Source: CAKSQF01 sp051868045
GTDB lineage: Bacteria > Bacillota > Clostridia > Oscillospirales > CAG-272
Length of the DNA stretch: 13,495 bases
Reading direction: 5' to 3'
Assembly: GCA_051868045.1 (NCBI GenBank)
Contig: JBJDZN010000080.1
Coordinates: 1-13,495 of the forward strand
The notes under the pieces were generated by a model that saw only the letters and a list, made by a program, of their open reading frames with translations, did no database searches and had not been told where the DNA came from. Of this stretch, positions 7,017 through 13,469 are shown piece by piece. The position numbers were made by a program, and so were the translations under genes. Each line of letters starts with the position of its first letter. The first letter of the stretch is position 1.

Positions 7017-8459
7017 TTACTTTCTGAACCAGGTGCTGGGAGTCAGCAGGAAGAGCAGGGGATAGATTTCCAGTCTGCCGAATAGCATCGCCATTGACAG
7101 AATGATTTTGGAAAAATCCGAATAAAGACCGTAACTGCCGGTGGGACCCACCAGATCAAATCCGGGTCCCACATTGTTCAGACAGGCGATAACGGCGGAC
7201 AAATTGCATTCCAGTCCGAAGGGTTCCCACGAAATCAGCAGAAAACATACGACAAGCAGGGTGCAGTACAGTGCCAGATAGGAAGAGGCTCCGCTGACGG
7301 TAGGCTCATCCAGACGCTTGCCTTCCAGTTTGATGGCACTCACGGATCGGGGATGGAGCAGACGCTGCAGATCCCGCTTGATGGTCTTCAGAAGCAGTAC
7401 GATACGGGAGACCTTCAATCCGCCGGCAGTGGAACCGGCGCAGCCGCCGATGAACATCAGAATCAGCAGGATTGCCTTGGACAGTCCCGGCCACAGGTTG
7501 AAGTCTGCGGTAGCGTAGCCGGTGGTGGTCACAATTGAAGAAACCTGGAAGACGGCAGTCCGCACCGTCTCTCCGAAGGTGGCGTACATGGGATAAATGT
7601 TCCAGATCACAAGGATTGAAGAGACTGCTACCACGGAAAGATATACCCAGAGTTCCTGACTCTTGAGAGCCGACAGAACGTGACGGGTCAGGATCAGATA
7701 GTACAGGTTGAAATTGACGCCGAATAACAGCATGAAGATGGCAATAACCCATTGAAGATAGGGACTGTATCCCCCGATGCTGTCCGCCCGAACGCCAAAA
7801 CCGCCCGTTCCCGCCGTGCCGAAGGTGTGAATCAGACTCTCGAACAGATTCATGCCTCCAAGGAGCAGAAGAATCACCTCAATGACCGTCATGCCGATGT
7901 AGATCAGATACAGAATCTTGGCAGTGTCCCTGACACGGGGGACCAGCTTGCCCACTACGGGACCTGGCATTTCGGCACGCAGAATGTGGATGGAACGCCC
8001 CGACTTCGAGGGCGCAATTGCCACGATCATGACCAGAACGCCCATTCCGCCGATCCAGTGGGTAAAACTGCGCCAGAACAGCAGACCGTGGCTCATGCCT
8101 TCAGGACTTGAAAGGATGGAGGCACCGGTGGTGGTAAATCCGCTGACCGTTTCAAAAAAAGCGTCCACATAGGAGGGTATTTCGCCGGCAAGAACGAAGG
8201 GAAGGGCACCGATAGCCGACAGCATCAGCCAAGACAGGGCGACAATGAGAAATCCTTCTCTGGCAAAGATAATCTTTGAGCCGGTGCGGCAGATCAGCGT
8301 CAGAACCAGCCCAACCGAAAATGCCAGTGCCGCCGTGATCAGAAGACTCCATAGGCAGTCCTCCCGATAGCAAATTGCCACGATGGCAGGCAGGATGAGC
8401 AGGATGGACTCCAGCATTGTGATCTGCCCGAGCATATAAAACACCATTTTCCGATTCAT
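7017..8459 (-). CDS. trkH: Trk/Ktr potassium uptake system, membrane channel subunit TrkH
   Basis: A 480-aa integral membrane potassium transporter made of four membrane-pore-membrane repeats. Each pore loop carries a selectivity-filter-like segment: TTGAS at 110-114, GTAGTGGFGV at 214-223, TTTGYATAD at 311-319 and NNVGPGFDLVGPTGSY at 428-443. FIGGCAGSTAGGLKVSR (337-352), after the third pore, is a strong TrkH signature. Hydrophobic helices fill most of the rest, and the length is normal. Its gating partner TrkA is encoded 76 bp upstream on the same strand. The start is the first ATG of the conserved frame, but its ribosome site is poor (a GGAAAGG 14 nt upstream, AGGA only 1 nt upstream), so translational coupling or the ATG at residue 5 remains possible. 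Confidence 0.96.
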   Translation of the reverse strand: MNRKMVFYMLGQITMLESILLILPAIVAICYREDCLWSLLITAALAFSVGLVLTLICRTGSKIIFAREGFLIVALSWLMLSAIGALPFVLAGEIPSYVDAFFETVSGFTTTGASILSSPEGMSHGLLFWRSFTHWIGGMGVLVMIVAIAPSKSGRSIHILRAEMPGPVVGKLVPRVRDTAKILYLIYIGMTVIEVILLLLGGMNLFESLIHTFGTAGTGGFGVRADSIGGYSPYLQWVIAIFMLLFGVNFNLYYLILTRHVLSALKSQELWVYLSVVAVSSILVIWNIYPMYATFGETVRTAVFQVSSIVTTTGYATADFNLWPGLSKAILLILMFIGGCAGSTAGGLKVSRIVLLLKTIKRDLQRLLHPRSVSAIKLEGKRLDEPTVSGASSYLALYCTLLVVCFLLISWEPFGLECNLSAVIACLNNVGPGFDLVGPTGSYGLYSDFSKIILSMAMLFGRLEIYPLLFLLTPSTWFRK

Positions 8460-8535
8460 GTCCTAAGACCGTGCCTTTCCAAGGAAAGCAGAGAGAAACG
8501 TAGAATCTGTAAACCGCTTTCCGCTTTTTCAACTC

Positions 8536-9894
8536 TTATTTCAGAATATCCGCAAGGTCCAGCAGATGCTGCTTTGCAGCAAGTACCACGACCTTGTCAC
8601 CCGGTAGAATCACATCACTGCCGGTGGGGATGAAGGGGGTCCGGTTGCGGATGATGCCGGCAATCAGAATATTGGGTTTCAGCCGCAGATCCTTCAGGGG
8701 AATGTTCACCAGACGTGACTGATCCAGAACGTTGAACTCTGCTGCTTCTGCCTGATCGTCCATCAGGGTATACAGCGTTTCGATGTTGCTTCCCATGGAA
8801 TTCTGGAGTGCACGGGCATAACGGAGCAAAACATCGGTGATAATCTTCCGTGGGGAAACGATGCTCTCCAGTCCCAGCCTTTCCGCCAGGGAGGAAATCT
8901 CGTCTCTGCCGACTTTGGCAATGACCTTCGGAACCTTCTGAGACTCGGCGAAAAAGGCAAGCAGGATGTTTTCCTCGTCCATGTCGGTCAGCGTTACGAA
9001 GGCATCCATATTTGCCAGCCCTACCTCTTTGAGAAGTTCCTGCTTGGCACCGTCTCCGTTGATGATCACCGCTTTGGGCAGGGCATCGGTCAACTCGTCG
9101 CACAGTTTCCGGTCGATTTCAATTATTCTGACCGAGTTTCCGGCAAGAATCAGCCGTTTGGCAAGATAGATACCGGTTCGGCTGCCGCCGATGATCATGA
9201 CGTTTCTCGCCTGCTTCTGCGCCACGCCCATGGAACGCAGCAGCTTTTGAATTTCGGAATGGGAGGCAAGCAGACCGATGCGGTCTCCGTCCCGCAGAAT
9301 GAAGTTGCCGTCGGGTATGTAAACTTCGCTTCCGCGCTGGACAACGCCGATCAGAAATTTCGCTTTGTATCGGTTCCTGAGTTCGCTGAGTGTTGCATCC
9401 AGCAGGGGAGAATCGCCCTTAAGCTTAAGCTCGAGCATCTCAAAATTACCTCTGGAGAAGGATTCAACCTTTGCCGCAGTGGGCAGTTTCAGCATATGGT
9501 AAAGTTCCTGAGCCGCCAGATATTCGGGGTTGATCGCCATGGAAAGACCCAGCTGCTGCTTCAGAAAATCCAGACTCTCATCGTTGTATTCGGGATTGCG
9601 GATTCTGGCAATGGTGTGTTTTGCCCCCATTTTGCCTGCCAGAAAACAGGTCAGCATATTCATTTCATCCGAATGGGTGACAGAGACCACCAGATCCGCC
9701 TTCGGAGCCCCCGCTTCCTTCAGGGTGTCACAGTCGGCACCGTTGCCGCAAACGCTCATGACATCGTGAATGTTGGTGATTTCATCAAGGACGCTCTGAC
9801 TGGTATCAATGACGGTAATTTCGTGCCCTTCTGCTGCCAGAGAGGCAAGAATTGCCGTTCCGATTTTTCCACAGCCTACCACCAAAATCTTCAT
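8536..9894 (-). CDS. trkA: Trk potassium uptake regulator TrkA (two RCK domain pairs)
   Basis: A 452-aa cytoplasmic protein that binds NAD(H)/ATP and gates TrkH. It is a tandem duplication. The first RCK-N Rossmann fold starts MKILVVGCGKIG (GxGxxG at 7-12, acidic residue Asp30 ending the second strand). A first RCK-C half runs to about 220. The second Rossmann fold is NVMIIGGSRTGIYLAK (from 231, with Asp261) and is followed by a second RCK-C ending near 450. Length and order match TrkA. The start is fixed by the Rossmann motif, but no good ribosome site precedes it: the 15 bases before ATG are mainly A-rich, with AAAGG further off. It is the first gene of trkA-trkH-GNAT, driven by the promoter at 9962-9990. 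The leader has a small hairpin (9935-9949) close to the predicted start point. Confidence 0.96.
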   Translation of the reverse strand: MKILVVGCGKIGTAILASLAAEGHEITVIDTSQSVLDEITNIHDVMSVCGNGADCDTLKEAGAPKADLVVSVTHSDEMNMLTCFLAGKMGAKHTIARIRNPEYNDESLDFLKQQLGLSMAINPEYLAAQELYHMLKLPTAAKVESFSRGNFEMLELKLKGDSPLLDATLSELRNRYKAKFLIGVVQRGSEVYIPDGNFILRDGDRIGLLASHSEIQKLLRSMGVAQKQARNVMIIGGSRTGIYLAKRLILAGNSVRIIEIDRKLCDELTDALPKAVIINGDGAKQELLKEVGLANMDAFVTLTDMDEENILLAFFAESQKVPKVIAKVGRDEISSLAERLGLESIVSPRKIITDVLLRYARALQNSMGSNIETLYTLMDDQAEAAEFNVLDQSRLVNIPLKDLRLKPNILIAGIIRNRTPFIPTGSDVILPGDKVVVLAAKQHLLDLADILK

Positions 9895-9961
9895 ACTTTT
9901 TTACGACCAAGCCTTTCTAATTGTGACCTGTTTCATTCTTATTCAGAATATTACAAATCAT

Positions 9962-9990
9962 ACTATACCACAAAAAAACGGATTTGTCAA
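9962..9990 (-). promoter_or_regulatory. Sigma-A promoter of trkA-trkH
   Basis: On the minus strand, TTGACA (9990-9985), a 17-bp spacer and TATAGT (9967-9962) preceded by TGG. The predicted start near 9955 gives a leader of about 60 nt. Confidence 0.85.
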
Positions 9991-10072
9991 CAGATTCCGA
10001 AAGTTTGCCCATGGGCATTTGATCAGGGAAGAAAGGATTTTCAGAAAATTTCAAAAAAATACGGAATATGAG

Positions 10073-10101
10073 TTGACATTTTCAAAAAAAAATGGTAGAA
10101 T
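10073..10101 (+). promoter_or_regulatory. Sigma-A promoter of the split transketolase genes
   Basis: TTGACA (10073-10078), 17-bp spacer, TAGAAT (10096-10101) preceded by TGG. The predicted start near 10108 leaves a leader of about 128 nt before the ATG at 10236. Confidence 0.85.
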
Positions 10102-10206
10102 AAAAAACAGCGGCAATGGCAGGGCTGTTGCCTCTTCCGAGGTCAAGCGTATCCTTCGTTCTGATCGCTATCCGACCCCGGACACAGATCTATCAAAATA
10201 ACATTT

Positions 10207-10223
10207 TTCCGCCAAAAGCGGAA
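10207..10223 (+). promoter_or_regulatory. Leader hairpin just before the transketolase ribosome binding site
   Basis: TTCCGC (10207-10212) and GCGGAA (10218-10223) pair around a CAAAA loop. The hairpin ends one base before the GGGAGA ribosome site (10225-10230), so it may affect translation or mRNA stability. Confidence 0.4.
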
Positions 10224-10235
10224 CGGGAGACAATC

Positions 10236-11054
10236 ATGAATGATGAGAAAATCCGGCAGTTGTCCGAAACTGCCCGTCAGATTCGGATAAACGCCGTCAA
10301 GGCGGTTTACAGCGCAAACAGCGGACATCCCGGCGGATCCCTGTCCATAGCAGAGATGCTTGCCTGTCTGTATTTCAGCGAGATGAACATTGATCCCGCT
10401 GATCCGAAAGCCGAAAACCGGGACCGATTCGTCCTGTCCAAGGGACACTGCGCTCCCGCCTATTATTCTGCACTGGCTTTGCGGGGCTATTTTGAGGTTT
10501 CCGAACTGACAACCTTCCGTTCTATCAGCGGCAGGCTTCAGGGACATCCCGATATGAAACACATTCCCGGCGTGGATATGTCAACCGGTTCTCTGGGCAT
10601 GGGCATTTCGGCAGCCTGCGGTATGGCACTTGCCGGAAGAAACCGTTTCCGTGCCTACACCATTCTCGGCGACGGAGAATGTCAGGAAGGGGAGGTCTGG
10701 GAGGCAGCCATGCTTGCCGCCCATTATAAGCTGGACAATCTGGTTGCCATGGTAGACTTCAACGGTCTGCAAATCGGCGGAAAGATCACCGATGTCATGA
10801 ATCCTACTCCTTTTGATCAGAAATTCTCGGCATTTGGATGGGATGTTTCGGTTGTTGACGGACACAATATTGAGGAGATTCTCGGTGCCCTGGCTCATGC
10901 AAGAGAGGTCAAGGGTAAGCCCTCTGTGATCATTTGTCATACGGTGAAGGGCAAGGGTGTCTCATTTATGGAGAATAACGCCAAATGGCACGGAAGTGCG
11001 CCCAATGCAGAGCAGTATGCTCAGGCGATGAAGGAACTCGGGGGTGAAATCTGA
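10236..11054 (+). CDS. Transketolase, N-terminal (diphosphate-binding) subunit
   Basis: First half of a two-gene transketolase, which moves two-carbon ketol units between sugar phosphates in the non-oxidative pentose phosphate pathway and needs thiamine diphosphate and Mg2+. The 272-aa subunit carries SGHPGGS (29-35, with His31), FVLSKGHCAPAYYSAL from 65, SLGMG (119-123) and the cofactor motif GDGECQEGEVWEA (145-157) with Asn176 about 30 residues later. The HTVKGKGVSF segment precedes the C-terminal NAKWHGSAP. ATG 10236 is chosen because GGGAGA lies 5 nt upstream and conserved sequence starts soon after; the in-frame ATG at 10116 lies in the leader. The stop overlaps the next start by one base (TGATG), implying coupled translation of equimolar subunits. 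Split transketolases are common in Clostridia. Confidence 0.95.
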   Translation: MNDEKIRQLSETARQIRINAVKAVYSANSGHPGGSLSIAEMLACLYFSEMNIDPADPKAENRDRFVLSKGHCAPAYYSALALRGYFEVSELTTFRSISGRLQGHPDMKHIPGVDMSTGSLGMGISAACGMALAGRNRFRAYTILGDGECQEGEVWEAAMLAAHYKLDNLVAMVDFNGLQIGGKITDVMNPTPFDQKFSAFGWDVSVVDGHNIEEILGALAHAREVKGKPSVIICHTVKGKGVSFMENNAKWHGSAPNAEQYAQAMKELGGEI

Positions 11055-11998
11055 TGGCTGTCAAAATTGCAACAAGAGAATCCTACGGTTCCGCTTTGGT
11101 CAAACTGGGTGCCGCCAATGACCGTGTAGTGGTGCTGGATGCCGATCTCTGCGAGTCTACCAAGACCGTCTATTTCAAGAAGCAGTTTCCCGACCGTTTC
11201 TTTGACTGCGGCATTGCCGAAGCCAATATGATTTCGGTAGCCGCCGGACTTGCCTCCTGCGGAAAGATCCCATTCTGTTCCTCCTTTGCTATGTTTGCCG
11301 CCGGTCGTGCCTTTGATCAGGTACGCAATATCGTGGGTTATCCTCATCTGAATGTGAAGATCGGCGCAACCCACGCCGGAATCACCGTAGGTGAAGACGG
11401 AGCAACCCACCAGTGTCTGGAGGATCTGGCACTGATGCGGACCATCCCCGGTATGACGATTCTGAATCCCGCCGATGATACCGAGGCGAGAGCCGCAGTC
11501 GAGGCGGCGGCAAAATGGAACGGTCCCGTCTATATGCGCTTCGGTCGGTATGCCGTACCGGTGATTTTCGATCCCGCAGACTTCAAGTTTGAGATCGGCA
11601 AGGGTTATCTCCTTTGCCCGGGTAAGGATGTTACCATCATCGCCACCGGAATCATGGTAGATGCCGCCCTGAATGCAAGACAGCTTCTGGCAAACGACGG
11701 AATTTCCGCCGAAGTCATTGATCTGCCCACCATCAAGCCCATCGACCGTGATCTGATTGTTGCCTCTGCCGCAAAGACAGGCGCAGTGGTCACTGCCGAA
11801 GAGCATAACGTGATCGGTGGTCTTGGCGGAGCGGTCTGTGAGACTCTCAGCGGAGCCTGCCCGGTTCCCGTTCTTCGGGTCGGAACCCAGGATGTCTTCG
11901 GCAGATCGGGTAAGGTTCCCGAACTGTTGGAGCATTACGGTCTGACGCCTGCCAATATTGCCTCTAAAGCAAAAGCCGCTATTTCCATGAAAAAGTGA
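11054..11998 (+). CDS. Transketolase, C-terminal (pyrimidine-binding) subunit
   Basis: Second half of the split transketolase, 314 aa. It supplies the pyrimidine-binding domain, with the catalytic glutamate in DCGIAEANM (Glu56) that activates the thiamine ring, and the C-terminal domain. Other family stretches are VVVLDADLCEST (26-37), CSSFAMFAAGRAFDQVRN in the 70s-90s, GATHQCLEDLALMRTIPGM and VTAEEHNVIGGLG. The start codon overlaps the upstream stop, and GGGGGTG about 10 nt before it acts as the ribosome site. An active enzyme needs both subunits. The thioredoxin gene follows after 39 bp with its own ribosome site and no clear promoter. Confidence 0.95.
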   Translation: MAVKIATRESYGSALVKLGAANDRVVVLDADLCESTKTVYFKKQFPDRFFDCGIAEANMISVAAGLASCGKIPFCSSFAMFAAGRAFDQVRNIVGYPHLNVKIGATHAGITVGEDGATHQCLEDLALMRTIPGMTILNPADDTEARAAVEAAAKWNGPVYMRFGRYAVPVIFDPADFKFEIGKGYLLCPGKDVTIIATGIMVDAALNARQLLANDGISAEVIDLPTIKPIDRDLIVASAAKTGAVVTAEEHNVIGGLGGAVCETLSGACPVPVLRVGTQDVFGRSGKVPELLEHYGLTPANIASKAKAAISMKK

Positions 11999-12037
11999 GA
12001 TAGATTCACAGATAAATCAGAAAGGATGGGTCATTGA

Positions 12038-12340
12038 ATGGAAGTCAAGCAGATTCATGATGATGATTTTGATGCCGCCACTGCCGAGGGAACGGTTCTG
12101 GTGGATGTGTTTACGACCTGGTGCGGTCCCTGTAAGATGATGGCACCCATTGTTGCCGCAGCAGCCGAGGAATGCCCGGAAGTAAAGTTCTATAAGCTGG
12201 ACGCTGAGGAATGCCCCGAGGTGTCGCTGAAATATATGATCCGCAGCGTTCCCACGCTTCTGGTCTTTAAAGACGGCGATCTGGTGGATACCTCCATCGG
12301 CGTCATCAGTAAAGAGGAACTCCTGGAACTGGTGAAGTAA
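12038..12340 (+). CDS. trxA: Thioredoxin
   Basis: A 100-aa cytoplasmic thiol-disulfide reductase of the classical thioredoxin fold. The active site is WCGPC at 28-32, the cis-proline loop is SVPTL with Pro72, and LVFKDGDLVD and a C-terminal helix follow. The length is normal for the family and there is no signal peptide. Thr26-Thr27 precede the active site instead of the common Ala/Glu-Trp pair, a small variation. An AAAGGATGG ribosome site lies 8-16 nt upstream of ATG. No thioredoxin reductase gene is nearby. It is probably co-transcribed with the transketolase genes, and perhaps with the tRNA downstream, since no promoter is seen for the latter. Confidence 0.95.
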   Translation: MEVKQIHDDDFDAATAEGTVLVDVFTTWCGPCKMMAPIVAAAAEECPEVKFYKLDAEECPEVSLKYMIRSVPTLLVFKDGDLVDTSIGVISKEELLELVK

Positions 12341-12356
12341 ATTAGAAAGATGAAAT

Positions 12357-12388
12357 TTCCCTTATGATGGCTTGCCATCATAAGGGAA
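12357..12388. other. Perfect 14-bp hairpin between trxA and tRNA-Pro
   Basis: TTCCCTTATGATGG (12357-12370) and its exact complement CCATCATAAGGGAA (12375-12388) flank a CTTG loop. The arms are exact, but no T-run follows on the plus strand, so it is not a canonical terminator. It begins 16 bases after the trxA stop and ends 6 bases before the tRNA. Roles to consider are mRNA 3'-end protection, tRNA processing, or a terminator that has lost its T-tract. Confidence 0.65.
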
Positions 12389-12394
12389 GAAAAT

Positions 12395-12470
12395 CGGGAT
12401 GTAGCGCAGATGGTAGCGCGCCTGCTTTGGGAGCAGGATGTCGCAGGTTCAAATCCTGTCATTCCGACCA
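12395..12470 (+). tRNA. tRNA-Pro, anticodon TGG
   Basis: A complete 76-nt cloverleaf with encoded CCA. The acceptor arms CGGGATG (12395-12401) and CATTCCG (12460-12466) pair with one G-U. The D-stem is GCGC/GCGC. The anticodon stem CCTGC/GCAGG (12421-12425, 12433-12437) encloses the loop TTTGGGA with TGG at 12428-12430. The T-stem GCAGG/CCTGT encloses TTCAAAT. Discriminator A12467 is followed by CCA 12468-12470. Its 3' end is repeated downstream. Confidence 0.95.
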
Positions 12471-12555
12471 ATCCCCTGCATGGGCTTTTCCCTTGCAGGG
12501 GGTGAATAAAAGATGGGAGGATTTGAACCTTTCGAACTCCTGTCATTCCGACCAA
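12448..12555. repeat. Direct repeat of the tRNA-Pro 3' end (possible attachment-site scar)
   Basis: TCCTGTCATTCCGACCAA occurs at 12454-12471 (inside and just after the tRNA) and again at 12538-12555, 84 bp apart. The similarity extends left to TTC at 12448 and 12531 with one substitution and one insertion. Between them, AGGATTTGAACC (12518-12529) is an exact 12-bp inverted copy of the tRNA T-arm (12446-12457). The second copy lacks a matching 5' T-stem and cannot fold as a tRNA. The pattern fits an attL/attR pair with most of the element lost, or a scrambled tRNA duplication. Confidence 0.6.
12473..12501. other. Hairpin directly after tRNA-Pro
   Basis: CCCCTGCA (12473-12480) pairs with TGCAGGGG (12494-12501), and an inner GGG (12482-12484) pairs with CCC (12490-12492) across a T-T mismatch, with a CTTTT loop. 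It begins two bases after the tRNA CCA and has no T-run, so it may be a processing or stability element. Confidence 0.5.
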
Positions 12556-12581
12556 AATCGCGGTTTTGACCGCAAATCAAG

Positions 12582-12613
12582 GCCGCAGGGGTAACTCTGC
12601 GGCTGATATTTTT
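12582..12613 (+). terminator. Terminator-like hairpin after the tRNA repeat
   Basis: GCCGCAG (12582-12588) pairs with CTGCGGC (12597-12603), followed after five bases by a T-run at 12609-12613. It may be the original terminator of the tRNA transcript. It ends at the ribosome site of the next gene, so transcription of that gene would have to pass it or start very close by. Confidence 0.5.
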
Positions 12614-12622
12614 GAGGGTAAT

Positions 12623-13354
12623 ATGATTTTTGGGATTATAATTGTTGTTGCTGTTATCGTCTTTGCCTTAAAACTGCCTGTTGTTAAAGGTATAATCGGA
12701 GAAACGATTATTAAAATCGTTATTGGAAAGAATTCTGCTGATTTGAAAAACCCAAAATTCATCATCAACAACCTTGTATTAGAAACTGCTCCGGGGAAAA
12801 CATCACAAATTGACCATGTGGTGATCAATCCGAATGGCGTTTTCGTAATAGAAACAAAAAATTACTCCGGGCGCATATACGGTGATGATTACCGGCTAAA
12901 CTGGACGCAGGTTCTGAATTATGGCAAAGTGAAAAATCACTTTTACAGTCCAGTAAAACAAAATCGCACACACAAATTTGCGATTAAAGAATTGCTCCCG
13001 CTAGACACTCCTATTATCCCCATAGTGGTTTTTGTCAAAGGAAATATCAGGTTCATTCAATCACAGAGTGTATATACCGTAGGAGGAATCATACGCAAGT
13101 TAAAGACTCCTACCGAAAAATTGCTTTCGTTTGATGAAATGAGATCAATATATGATATACTTGTTAATCATAATAAAAGTAATATGATAAGCAATGCAGA
13201 ACATATAGAAAACATCGAAAAAATGAAGGAAAATATAGAAAATAACATTTGTCCGCGTTGTGGGAGTGCTCTTGTCGTACGGCACGGTAAAAATGGTGAT
13301 TTTATGGGTTGCTCAAACTATCCTCACTGTCGCTTTACCAAAAAACTTAATTAG
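12623..13354 (+). CDS. Membrane-anchored NERD nuclease-related protein with C-terminal topoisomerase-type zinc finger
   Basis: A 243-aa protein. Residues 2-22 form a hydrophobic helix (MIFGIIIVVAVIVFALKLPV) that probably anchors the protein with the rest in the cytoplasm. The NERD domain spans about 27-150. Its PD-(D/E)xK-like residues are Glu27 in the first helix, Asp64 in QIDHVVI, and Glu77 and Lys79 in VIETKNYSGRIYG, with Gln113 in SPVKQN. After an Asn/Lys/Ile-rich linker, CPRCGSALV plus GCSNYPHCRF (Cys210, 213, 230, 236) forms the zinc finger found at the C-terminus of bacterial topoisomerase I. Family knowledge suggests nucleic-acid cleavage or binding, but the role is unproven. GAGGG (12614-12618) precedes ATG by 4 nt. 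AT-richness and frequent ATA, TTA and AGA codons contrast with its neighbours, suggesting acquisition. Confidence 0.88.
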   Translation: MIFGIIIVVAVIVFALKLPVVKGIIGETIIKIVIGKNSADLKNPKFIINNLVLETAPGKTSQIDHVVINPNGVFVIETKNYSGRIYGDDYRLNWTQVLNYGKVKNHFYSPVKQNRTHKFAIKELLPLDTPIIPIVVFVKGNIRFIQSQSVYTVGGIIRKLKTPTEKLLSFDEMRSIYDILVNHNKSNMISNAEHIENIEKMKENIENNICPRCGSALVVRHGKNGDFMGCSNYPHCRFTKKLN

Positions 13355-13394
13355 TAACCCCCAAATAAAACCGTGTCTGTGAAAGGATCGAGTT

Positions 13395-13460
13395 CTCCGG
13401 TATAATGAGTACAAGAAGCTCCGATTGGAGCAAATGGAACCGTACAAAAACATACCGGAG
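13395..13460 (+). promoter_or_regulatory. Nested inverted repeats overlapping a -10 box and a ribosome binding site
   Basis: CTCCGGTAT (13395-13403) is the exact complement of ATACCGGAG (13452-13460). GTAC pairs occur inside (13409-13412 and 13442-13445), with a hairpin GCTCC/GGAGC (13418-13422, 13427-13431) at the centre. The left arm overlaps TATAAT (13401-13406), and the right arm contains part of the GGAGGAGG ribosome site of the reading frame at 13470. Transcripts entering from upstream would hide this site; transcripts starting near 13413 would not contain the left arm. Confidence 0.6.
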
Positions 13461-13469
13461 GAGGCAAAC

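Larger units (their letters stand above)
9895..10235. other. 341-bp intergenic control region between trkA and the transketolase genes
   Basis: No gene is seen here. It holds the leftward trk promoter (9962-9990), the rightward transketolase promoter (10073-10101), a perfect 12-bp palindrome TGCCCATGGGCA at 10006-10017 between them, A/T-rich sequence at 10035-10070, and a 128-nt transketolase leader. The palindrome lies 16 bp upstream of the trk -35 box and could be a regulator site. Confidence 0.6.

Noticed and set aside
11021..11935. 304-codon minus-strand frame opposite the transketolase C-terminal gene
   Set aside because: It is antisense to a clear transketolase subunit, and its translation is a typical Gly-rich shadow.
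12190..12555. Minus-strand frame crossing the tRNA, with a GFEPATSCSQSRRA stretch
   Set aside because: This is the familiar false protein obtained by translating the reverse strand of a tRNA gene.
12364..12594. Plus-strand 76-codon frame through tRNA-Pro and its repeat
   Set aside because: It consists of tRNA sequence and hairpins and has no ribosome site.
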